From Comamonadaceae bacterium (lineage in GTDB: Bacteria > Pseudomonadota > Gammaproteobacteria > Burkholderiales > Burkholderiaceae_C), in the NCBI GenBank assembly GCA_947478935.1, contig CANJXV010000165.1, positions 1 to 5,939 of the forward strand: a stretch of DNA of 5,939 nt. The letters are read 5' to 3'. Below, piece by piece: positions 1-5,526 of this stretch. Both the position numbers and the translations under genes were made by a program. A model generated the notes under the pieces. That model had not been told where the DNA came from. It made no database searches and saw only the letters and a list, made by a program, of their open reading frames with translations. The number at the start of each line of letters is the position of its first letter. Position 1 is the first letter of the stretch.

Positions 1-166
1 GGTGCAACGCATGAGCGCGGGCACACAGTTCTTGTTTATCAGCCACAACAAAATTGCCATGGAAATGGCCGAGCAGCTCATTGGTGTGACCATGCAGGAG
101 CAAGGCGTCTCGCGCATTGTGGCGGTAGACATGGAAGCGGCTGTGGGGCTGGTGGAGGCCGCATGA
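1..166 (+). CDS. smc: Chromosome segregation protein SMC, C-terminal end (5' part outside window)
   Basis: Only the last 54 codons are present; the reading frame begins at base 2. The segment reads TQFLFISHNKIAMEMAEQLIGVT and ends DMEAAVGLVEAA. 'FISHNK' is the H-loop (switch) motif of the ABC-type ATPase head of SMC proteins, and the following 'A..L.GVTM.E.GVSRIVAVD' is the usual last strand and helix of that head. SMC forms a ring-shaped dimer that binds and compacts DNA using ATP, with ScpA and ScpB as partners. The hinge, coiled coils and Walker A, signature and Walker B motifs must lie upstream of the window. The stop codon TGA overlaps the zipA start as ATGA, so the two genes are probably co-transcribed and translationally coupled. 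The order smc-zipA-ligA is common in Burkholderiales (established knowledge). Confidence 0.93.
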   Translation, partial: VQRMSAGTQFLFISHNKIAMEMAEQLIGVTMQEQGVSRIVAVDMEAAVGLVEAA

Positions 167-1206
167 GTGATTTCCAAATCGGCATCTTGGTGCTCGGCGC
201 TTTGGTTTTGCTGGGCGTGCTGCTGCAAAGCTGGTGGTCGGCCCGTGCCAACGCACCGCGTCAGGCCGATGCGGCCGCTGAAGGCGGTGAGCAGGATGGC
301 AAAACCAGTTTCACCGAGCCGGTATTTGATGACTCGGGCTTTACCGATTTCAATTTTTCAGTGAGCGCCCCGCGCCGTCCTGCGATAGACAGCTTGATTG
401 ATACGGTAGCCGCCGTTAACTTAGACCCTATGGTGTCCGCAGTTTCTGGCGATGCGGCGGTGGCCGCGTTTCCCGGCAGTTGGCGCGTGGGGAGCAAACC
501 TTTTTTGATTGAAGGCTTTAACGCCGATGCGCAGGAGTGGGAAACACCGGTGCCCGGTGCGCGCTATATGGCGTTTCAAACGGCGGTGCAATTAGCAAAC
601 CGGGCAGGGGCGCTCAATGACATCGAATATTCGGAGTTCGTGGTCAAGACCCAGGCATTTGCCGATGTCATAAACGCCACGCCCGAGTTTCGCGAGATGC
701 GCGACGAAGTGGCCCGCGCCAAGGAGCTGGATCATTTCGCCAGCCAGCACGACGCACAATTGGGCCTCAATCTGCGCGCTCGCCACGCAGCGTGGAGCCC
801 TGGCTACATAACCCAGGTAGCCGCCCAACACGGGTTTGTGCCGGGCCAATTGCCCGGGCGCATGGTGCTACCGGCGCCCCTCGATGGGCTGCCGCCTTTG
901 TTGGCATTGACCTTTGACAGCCAGGCCGCGTTGGCCGAAGATCCGGCGCAATCGGCGATATTTGACATCGTGTTCCACCTAGACGTGCCGCAGGTGGACC
1001 GTGCCGAACAAGCTTTTGAGCGCATGTGTCAGGCCGCGCAAACCATGGCGCAGACCATGGACGGCATCGTCACGGACGACAACGGTCAAGCCCTGCCGGT
1101 GCAGGCGCTGGATTCGATCAGTAATGAGTTGCAGCAGTTGTATGTCCGGCTGGCGCAGCGTGACTTTCCCGCCGGTTCTGCGCTGGCGCGGCGTTTGTTT
1201 TCCTGA
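163..1206 (+). CDS. zipA: Cell division protein ZipA (FtsZ membrane anchor)
   Basis: A 347-residue protein that tethers FtsZ polymers to the inner membrane at the division site. Residues about 5-25 (FQIGILVLGALVLLGVLLQS) form one N-terminal membrane segment, followed by a basic/polar stretch with the rest in the cytoplasm, as in ZipA. Residues about 197-335 match the C-terminal FtsZ-binding alpha/beta domain: strand 'LGLNLRAR', helix 'GYITQVAAQHGFVPG', strand 'IFDIVFHLDVP', a long helix 'AEQAFERMCQAAQTMAQTMDG', then 'GIVTDDNGQALPVQALDSI', a typical ZipA ending. Instead of the Pro/Gln-rich linker of E. coli ZipA, residues about 72-190 look folded (see findings). The ATG overlaps the smc stop; GGAGG at 154-158 lies 4 bases before it, slightly close but usable. 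The stop is 74 bases before ligA. The family call is firm; the extra-domain reading is inference. Confidence 0.93.
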   Translation: MSDFQIGILVLGALVLLGVLLQSWWSARANAPRQADAAAEGGEQDGKTSFTEPVFDDSGFTDFNFSVSAPRRPAIDSLIDTVAAVNLDPMVSAVSGDAAVAAFPGSWRVGSKPFLIEGFNADAQEWETPVPGARYMAFQTAVQLANRAGALNDIEYSEFVVKTQAFADVINATPEFREMRDEVARAKELDHFASQHDAQLGLNLRARHAAWSPGYITQVAAQHGFVPGQLPGRMVLPAPLDGLPPLLALTFDSQAALAEDPAQSAIFDIVFHLDVPQVDRAEQAFERMCQAAQTMAQTMDGIVTDDNGQALPVQALDSISNELQQLYVRLAQRDFPAGSALARRLFS

Positions 1207-1215
1207 GCGTGCGTT

Positions 1216-1243
1216 TTGCGTAGTCGCCTGCGCACGGTCTAAT
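1216..1243 (+). promoter_or_regulatory. Candidate sigma70 promoter for ligA-def
   Basis: TTGCGT (1216-1221) and TCTAAT (1238-1243) are separated by 16 bases. The -10 box matches TATAAT at five of six positions and the -35 box begins with TTG. It sits in the 74-base gap between zipA and ligA, and would start transcription near 1250, about 30 bases before the ligA GTG. This is a sequence match only; read-through from smc-zipA is equally possible. Confidence 0.35.
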
Positions 1244-1280
1244 CCATCTCAAACCGCACGTTTAGAAAGTAGGGCCGCAG

Positions 1281-3362
1281 GTGAGCACTAACGCGTTGTT
1301 CGACAGCCCTGATCGCAAGGACGATGTAGCGCAGCGCATGGCGATGCTGCGTGAGCAATTGCAGCGTCATGGGCATTTGTACTATGTGTTGGACGCGCCC
1401 GAGCTGCCGGACGCCGAGTACGACCGCCTGTTTAGCGAGTTGCAATCACTGGAGGAACAGCATCCGCAGTTGCGCACCGTGGATTCGCCCACGCAACGGA
1501 TAGGCGGCAAGCCGTTGGCGCAGTTTGACAGCGTGCGCCATGTGGTGCCCATGCTGAGCATACGCACCGAGACCGATACCGAATCGACGGGCGCGCAGGC
1601 CTTTGACACCCGTATACGCAAAGAGTTGGAGCTGGTTGATACCGCGCCTGCCGTGGAGTACGTCACCGAGTTGAAATTTGACGGGCTGGCCATGAGTTTG
1701 CGCTATGAATACGGCGTGTTGGTGCAGGCTGCTACGCGCGGTGACGGCGAATACGGCGAAGATGTAACGCACAACGGACGTACGATTGGCCAAATACCGC
1801 TGCGCTTGCAGGATGCACCGCCGGTGCTGGAAGTACGTGGCGAGGTATATATGCGCCGCGATGATTTTGAGGCCTTGAATACCCGTCAGCGCGCACGTAT
1901 CGCCCAGGGCGATAAAGGTGAAAAAACCTTTGTCAATCCGCGCAATGCAGCGGCCGGCGCGGTGCGCCAGCTCGACCCCGGCATTGCAGCGCAGCGGCCC
2001 TTAAGTTTTTTTGCCTATGGCGTGGGCGAGTTGCAAGGTGGGCCGGCGTGGGCGACGCATATGGATTTGCTGATGGCGCTCAAGGCATGGGGGTTTCCTG
2101 TGGCTGCGCAAACTGCGACGGCGCTGGGGGCGCAAGGTTTGCTGGACTTTCATCAGCGCATTGGCGCGCTGCGCGACCAACTGCCCTTTGATATTGACGG
2201 TGTGGTCTACAAAGTCAATAGCCTGGCACTGCAACAGCGTTTGGGCTTTGTCAGCCGCGAGCCGCGGTGGGCGGTGGCGCACAAATACCCCGCGCAAGAG
2301 CAGGTGACCACGGTGCTGGCCATTGATGTGCAAGTAGGGCGCACTGGCAAGCTCACCCCGGTGGCCAAACTCGCGCCCGTGTTTGTGGGCGGCGTCACGG
2401 TGACCAATGCCACGCTGCATAACGAAGACGAGGCCCGACGCAAAGACGTACGTGTGGGCGATAGCGTTATTGTGCGTCGCGCAGGCGATGTGATTCCCGA
2501 GGTGGTCAGCGTGCTGCCCGCTAGCCTGGAGTCGCTCAGCCGTGGTGCGCTATTTACCATGCCGCGTATGTGCCCAGTGTGCGGATCCGCTGCTTTGCGC
2601 GAAGAGGACGAGGCCGACTACCGCTGCACTGGCGGCTTGTTTTGCAGAGCCCAGCGCAAGCAAGCAATTTCGCACTTTGTGCAGCGCCGCGCGGTAGAAG
2701 TGGAAGGCCTGGGCGAAAAACTGGTGGACCAATTGGTAGAAGCAGGCCTCGTGCGCACCTTGCCTGATATTTATCGGTTGGGCTTTGTGGCGCTAGCTGC
2801 CTTGGAGCGCATGGCCGATAAATCGGCCAACAATCTGCTGGAGGCTTTAGAAAAGTCCAAGTCCACCACGCTGCCGCGCTTTCTGTACGGGCTGGGCATT
2901 CGCCATGTGGGTGAGGCGACCGCCAAAGAATTGGCCCGGCATTTTGGCGATGTGCAAGCCGTAATGGATGCGCCGCTGGAAAAGCTGTTGGAGGTTAATG
3001 ATGTCGGGCCCACGGTAGCCCAAAGTCTGCGGACGTTTTTTGATCAAGCGCACAACCGCGAGGTCGTAGAACAACTGCGCGCTTGCGGCGTGCATTGGCC
3101 CGCCCTGCAAGCGGCGTCGGACGCGCCCAAACCGCTGGCTGGTTTAACCTTTGTTATTACCGGTACTTTGCCTACGCTGGGACGCGATGCCGCCAAAGCC
3201 TTGATTGAAGACGCGGGCGCCAAAGTCGCGGGGTCGGTGAGTAAAAAAACCAGTTATGTGCTCGCTGGTACCGAAGCCGGTAGCAAGCTGGACAAAGCGC
3301 AAGAACTGGGCGTGCCCGTCATTGACGAGGCTGCTTTGCACAAAATGCTGGAGGTGCTCTGA
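1281..3362 (+). CDS. ligA: NAD+-dependent DNA ligase LigA
   Basis: A 693-residue enzyme that seals nicks in replication and repair, using NAD+ to form ligase-AMP. Visible in order: domain Ia ('YYVLDAPELPDAEYDRL', residues about 34-50); the adenylation domain with catalytic Lys132 in 'TELKFDG', 'RGDG' at 153-156, 'EVRGEVY' at 184-190, 'DIDGVVYKVN' at 304-313 and 'AHKYP' with Lys335; an OB fold from about 340; a four-cysteine zinc finger (Cys431, Cys434, Cys449, Cys455); helix-hairpin-helix repeats at about 470-610; and a BRCT domain from about 617 ('LAGLTFVITGTLPTLGR') to the end. All domains are intact. The GTG start follows an in-frame TAG at 1263-1265, with TAGGG at 1270-1274 as a weak ribosome site; the next in-frame ATG (1338) would cut into domain Ia. 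'MLSIRTETDTE' replaces the usual 'MLSLDNAF' (see findings). The stop overlaps def by one base. Confidence 0.98.
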   Translation: MSTNALFDSPDRKDDVAQRMAMLREQLQRHGHLYYVLDAPELPDAEYDRLFSELQSLEEQHPQLRTVDSPTQRIGGKPLAQFDSVRHVVPMLSIRTETDTESTGAQAFDTRIRKELELVDTAPAVEYVTELKFDGLAMSLRYEYGVLVQAATRGDGEYGEDVTHNGRTIGQIPLRLQDAPPVLEVRGEVYMRRDDFEALNTRQRARIAQGDKGEKTFVNPRNAAAGAVRQLDPGIAAQRPLSFFAYGVGELQGGPAWATHMDLLMALKAWGFPVAAQTATALGAQGLLDFHQRIGALRDQLPFDIDGVVYKVNSLALQQRLGFVSREPRWAVAHKYPAQEQVTTVLAIDVQVGRTGKLTPVAKLAPVFVGGVTVTNATLHNEDEARRKDVRVGDSVIVRRAGDVIPEVVSVLPASLESLSRGALFTMPRMCPVCGSAALREEDEADYRCTGGLFCRAQRKQAISHFVQRRAVEVEGLGEKLVDQLVEAGLVRTLPDIYRLGFVALAALERMADKSANNLLEALEKSKSTTLPRFLYGLGIRHVGEATAKELARHFGDVQAVMDAPLEKLLEVNDVGPTVAQSLRTFFDQAHNREVVEQLRACGVHWPALQAASDAPKPLAGLTFVITGTLPTLGRDAAKALIEDAGAKVAGSVSKKTSYVLAGTEAGSKLDKAQELGVPVIDEAALHKMLEVL
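3350..3354 (+). promoter_or_regulatory. Shine-Dalgarno site of def, inside ligA
   Basis: GGAGG lies 7 bases before the def ATG, within the last ligA codons. It is the strongest ribosome site in the window and fixes the def start at 3362. It lets ribosomes finishing ligA, or new ones, start def from the same transcript. Confidence 0.75.
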
Positions 3363-3901
3363 TGGCGGTACGTGAGATTCTGAAAATGGGCGACCCGCGC
3401 TTATTGCGCACGGCGAAATCGGTGCAGCAATTCGATACCGATGCCCTGCATTTGCTAGTGACGGACCTGCTGGACACTATGCGGGCGGCTAACGGGGCGG
3501 GCTTGGCGGCGCCGCAGATCGGCGTGGATTTGCAGGTGGTGATTTTTGGTTCGGACGAGCGCAACCCGCGCTACCCGGACCGTCCACTGGTCCCGCGCAC
3601 GGTGCTGGTCAACCCCACCATCACGCCCTTAGGCGGTGAAGAGGAATCTGATTGGGAGGGCTGCTTGTCCGTGCCGGGATTGCGCGGCGTAGTACCGCGC
3701 TGGGCGCGCATCCGCTATACCGGATGGGACGCTTTTGGTGACCCCATAGACCGCACGGTGGAGGGTTTTCATGCCCGCGTTGTGCAACATGAGTGCGACC
3801 ATTTGTGGGGCAAACTCTACCCCATGCGCATGCGTGATTTTTCGCAATTTGGATTTACCGAGATATTGTTCCCGGGCATCGCGGCCAGCGAGGACGATTA
3901 A
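3362..3901 (+). CDS. def: Peptide deformylase
   Basis: A 179-residue cytoplasmic metalloenzyme that removes the formyl group from the initiator methionine of new proteins. All three signature motifs are present: 'GAGLAAPQ' (45-52), 'EGCLS' (99-103, metal ligand Cys101) and 'QHECDH' (142-147, ligands His143 and His147, catalytic Glu144). The N-terminal 'REILKMGDPRLLRTA' is also typical. Between motifs 1 and 2 is an insertion, 'DERNPRYPDRPLVP', and the end is 'RDFSQFGFTEILFP', both of which I associate with a betaproteobacterial deformylase subtype. It starts on the last base of the ligA stop (TGATG) with a good ribosome site, so it is operonic with ligA. The usual partner fmt (methionyl-tRNA formyltransferase) is not adjacent, so this may be a second deformylase copy; that cannot be decided from this window. 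Confidence 0.97.
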   Translation: MAVREILKMGDPRLLRTAKSVQQFDTDALHLLVTDLLDTMRAANGAGLAAPQIGVDLQVVIFGSDERNPRYPDRPLVPRTVLVNPTITPLGGEEESDWEGCLSVPGLRGVVPRWARIRYTGWDAFGDPIDRTVEGFHARVVQHECDHLWGKLYPMRMRDFSQFGFTEILFPGIAASEDD

Positions 3902-3940
3902 CGCGTGGACGTGTAGCCACTGCCTGCTGCGCCTGCAATA

Positions 3941-3946
3941 AAGGGG
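3941..3946 (+). promoter_or_regulatory. Shine-Dalgarno site that fixes the TTG start of the GST gene
   Basis: AAGGGG lies 6 bases before TTG at 3953. An in-frame stop TAG at 3914-3916 and no ATG between it and 3953 leave TTG as the best start. The first in-frame ATG (codon 23) would remove the first strand and active-site region of the thioredoxin fold. Confidence 0.65.
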
Positions 3947-3952
3947 CTTTCA

Positions 3953-4588
3953 TTGACCATTGAACTTTATGCATTTGACACGCCCAACGGGCGAAAAATT
4001 AGCGTGGCCCTGGAAGAAATGGGGCTGCCCTACACGGTCCACATCGTCGACATTGGCGCTGGCCAACAATTTGATCCGGCGTTTATTCGTATCAGCCCCA
4101 ATAACAAAATCCCCGCCATCTTGGACCCGGGTGGGCCGGATGGGCAGCCTATCAGTGTTTTTGAGTCCGGCGCCATATTGATCTACCTGGCCGAAAAGAC
4201 CGGTCTATTTTTACCGCGCGCAGGGCGTGCACGCGTGGAGGTCATGGAATGGCTGATGTTCCAAATGGGCGGGTTTGGCCCCATGCCGGGACAGGTGCAC
4301 CACTTTATCGCCTTGGCCTCGGAGGCAGACCGGCGCTATGGCCTGGAGCGCTATATGGCCGAGACCCGCCGCCTGTACGGCGTGATGGACCGGCGCCTGC
4401 AGGGGCGCAGCTTTTTTGCCGGTGAACTGTCTATTGCCGATTTCGCGTTGATGGGCTGGGTGTGGCGCCATCCGCGTCACCAAGTAGATTTGGCCGATTT
4501 CCCGCAAGTACAGCGCTGGTACACGGCCCTGATGGCGCGGCCCGCTGTGCAACGGGGTTTTGCAGTGCCTATGCGTGCGGGCGTTTAG
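3953..4588 (+). CDS. Glutathione S-transferase, nu class (YfcG/YghU-like)
   Basis: A 211-residue cytoplasmic protein. Residues 1-85 form the thioredoxin-fold glutathione-binding domain: 'TPNGRK' (10-15), 'SPNNKIPAI' (48-56, with the cis-proline Pro54) and 'FESGAILIYLAEKTGLFL' (70-87, where Glu71-Ser72 would contact the glutathione gamma-glutamyl group). The helical domain follows, with 'FQMGGFGPMPGQVHHF' (103-118) and the 'SIADFAL' N-capping segment (160-166). This motif set is that of E. coli YfcG, where the Thr and Asn of 'TPNG' (here Thr10 and Asn12) replace the catalytic Tyr/Ser/Cys and the enzyme reduces disulfides such as glutathionylated substrates; that activity is inferred here from the family. 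The gene follows def by 51 bases with no obvious promoter or terminator between, so it may be transcribed with ligA-def. Translation starts at TTG. The next gene begins immediately after its stop. Confidence 0.9.
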   Translation: MTIELYAFDTPNGRKISVALEEMGLPYTVHIVDIGAGQQFDPAFIRISPNNKIPAILDPGGPDGQPISVFESGAILIYLAEKTGLFLPRAGRARVEVMEWLMFQMGGFGPMPGQVHHFIALASEADRRYGLERYMAETRRLYGVMDRRLQGRSFFAGELSIADFALMGWVWRHPRHQVDLADFPQVQRWYTALMARPAVQRGFAVPMRAGV

Positions 4589-5260
4589 ATGAGGCCCGGT
4601 TTGCTTTTGGCGGTTTCGGCAGTCTTGGGATTTTTCAGCCTGACACTGGCTGCGCAGACAGTGCGCGATAGGGAAATGGCGCAGTGCCTGCCCGGCGAAA
4701 TCATTACCTGGGGCGATGGCCGCGACCGGCCTGCGGGCAAACCGTCGCTGGTTTTTGTGTACGACCATAGCGCAGCTCCGCCGTGGTTTTCTGAAGAACA
4801 GGTATTGACCGCTGTGCAAAAGTCGGCACTGGCCTGGTCACCATGTGGCGTGCCTAACGCGGTGCAGCGCCTCATTCCGGATGCTGCTTTGCCCGAAGGT
4901 TCGGTCATCGTCCAATGGAGCGAAAAAAACAGCGGTGGCAATTTTGCGCAAGCCGATTTGGGCCGGGGACTCTTGGCCATGAGCCCTGCGATGTTTCGCT
5001 TGCTCAATACCCGCAACCCAGCGCACGATGCACGCGAGACACTTCAAATGGTGATCTCGCACGAAATGGGGCACCACTTTGGCTTGATGGCGCATTCGCG
5101 GCGCTGTGTTGATGTCACTTCTTACTACGACAACGGCAAGGGCGAGCGCTGCTTTACGCGCGACGGCAGCTCGCCGCGTCCCGGTTTTGAGTACCGTGCC
5201 ACACTGCCCACCGCCTGCGATATTGCCCGATGCATTCAGGCCAATAATCCCAAGCCTTAG
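4589..5260 (+). CDS. Exported metzincin/matrixin-like zinc metalloprotease (putative)
   Basis: A 223-residue protein with a signal peptide (MRPGLLLAVSAVLGFFSLTLAAQ; likely cleavage after Ala21 or Ala22), so periplasmic or secreted. A zincin motif HEMGHHFGLMAH spans 158-169: His158, Glu159 and His162 form the HExxH core, and Gly165 matches the metzincin glycine. The third histidine, His169, is one residue later than in the standard HExxHxxGxxH, and the later 'DVTSYYD' resembles a Met-turn region without the methionine. The N-terminal half ('SLVFVYDHSAAPPWFSEEQV', 'GSVIVQWSEKN') resembles matrixin-type folds. The mature part holds six cysteines (33, 86, 173, 188, 210, 215), an even number that suits disulfides in an exported protein. 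ATG follows the GST stop directly (TAGATG) with no clear ribosome site, suggesting coupled translation. Substrate unknown; whether it is an active protease is uncertain. I do not recognise a named gene. Confidence 0.8.
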   Translation: MRPGLLLAVSAVLGFFSLTLAAQTVRDREMAQCLPGEIITWGDGRDRPAGKPSLVFVYDHSAAPPWFSEEQVLTAVQKSALAWSPCGVPNAVQRLIPDAALPEGSVIVQWSEKNSGGNFAQADLGRGLLAMSPAMFRLLNTRNPAHDARETLQMVISHEMGHHFGLMAHSRRCVDVTSYYDNGKGERCFTRDGSSPRPGFEYRATLPTACDIARCIQANNPKP

Positions 5261-5304
5261 GGCTGAGCACATCGCGGTGTTCTGGCATTTCGGGCCTACT
5301 TTTA

Positions 5305-5321
5305 TGCACTAACATAGTGCT
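5305..5321 (+). promoter_or_regulatory. NtrC-like palindromic binding site (candidate)
   Basis: TGCACTAACATAGTGCT contains a perfect inverted repeat GCACTA-ACA-TAGTGC (5306-5320). It fits the enteric NtrC (NRI) consensus TGCACY-N4-TRGTGCA at every defined base except the last. NtrC is the nitrogen-limitation activator that works from upstream sites on sigma54 promoters. The site is centred at 5313, about 210 bases before the crotonase start. The sequence match is direct; binding is inference. Confidence 0.4.
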
Positions 5322-5438
5322 TCGCGTGGTGCACGCTCATGGCCGCTGCGCCTGCGCTGCAAAGCGATCAGCGTAATTTATTGAAAGAGAACCTAGGCGC
5401 AAGGAGTGGTACAACGGCCTGCAATGCTGGGTGCAACA

Positions 5439-5453
5439 AGGCGTGGGAGGTGC
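5439..5453 (+). promoter_or_regulatory. Weak sigma54-type -24/-12 candidate
   Basis: AGGCGTGGGAGGTGC has the GG-N10-GC spacing and eight of the eleven defined bases of the consensus TGGCAYR-N4-TTGC. Mismatches are T to A and A to G in the -24 box and the first T to G in the -12 box. It lies about 125 bases downstream of the NtrC-like palindrome, a normal enhancer distance, and would start transcription near 5465. On its own it would not be called. Confidence 0.2.
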
Positions 5454-5472
5454 CGGACGCTTTAAGGACGGC

Positions 5473-5501
5473 TTGGGCCGCCATGGTGATTTTTCTACTA
5501 T
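5473..5501 (+). promoter_or_regulatory. Weak sigma70 promoter candidate for the crotonase gene
   Basis: TTGGGC (5473-5478) and TACTAT (5496-5501) are 17 bases apart. The -10 box matches TATAAT at four of six positions. Transcription would begin near 5508, giving a leader of about 19 bases that still includes the ribosome site at 5514-5518. It competes with the sigma54-like candidate as an explanation for crotonase expression. Confidence 0.3.
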
Positions 5502-5513
5502 TTGATGCAATAC

Positions 5514-5518
5514 AGAGG
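5514..5518 (+). promoter_or_regulatory. Shine-Dalgarno site supporting the long crotonase start
   Basis: AGAGG lies 8 bases before ATG 5527. The alternative start, ATG 5644, has only a poor CAGG about 8 bases upstream. This favours translation of the lysine/alanine-rich tail. Confidence 0.6.
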
Positions 5519-5526
5519 CACTAAGC

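Larger units (their letters stand above)
5261..5526 (+). other. 266-base intergenic region with no convincing gene
   Basis: This stretch holds the regulatory candidates listed separately: an NtrC-like palindrome, a weak sigma54-like element and a weak sigma70-like promoter. A 61-codon frame from ATG 5339 to TAA 5524 ends two bases before the crotonase ATG but lacks a ribosome site and any family resemblance. A second frame without a start (5377-5505) reads in a protein-like way (see findings). A weak hairpin (5265-5282, six pairs including one G-U, 6-base loop) follows the metalloprotease stop but has no T-tract directly after it, so I do not call a terminator. No tRNA-like or riboswitch-like structure was recognised. 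Confidence 0.5.

Noticed and set aside
2001..2420. 139-codon frame on the - strand inside ligA
   Set aside because: Antisense to conserved ligA adenylation and OB-fold sequence, and Arg/His-rich with no family resemblance.
4211..4819. 202-codon frame on the - strand across the GST/metalloprotease junction
   Set aside because: It lies opposite two well-supported genes, is rich in His/Arg/Gln as expected of an antisense frame in GC-rich coding DNA, and shows no motif.
5265..5282. Hairpin GAGCAC-ATCGCG-GTGTTC just after the metalloprotease stop, a possible terminator
   Set aside because: Only six pairs including one G-U, with no T-tract directly after it; the nearest T-run is about 18 bases downstream. 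Too weak to call.
5429..5442. Second GG-N10-GC spacing (possible sigma54 site) at TGGGTGCAACAAGGC
   Set aside because: Apart from the GG and GC pairs it misses most consensus bases; the element at 5439-5453 fits better.
5339..5524. 61-codon frame (ATG 5339, TAA 5522-5524) ending two bases before the crotonase start, a possible leader peptide
   Set aside because: No Shine-Dalgarno sequence before the ATG, no recognisable family, mixed composition, and it overlaps the best regulatory candidates. Coupling to the next gene is possible but unsupported.
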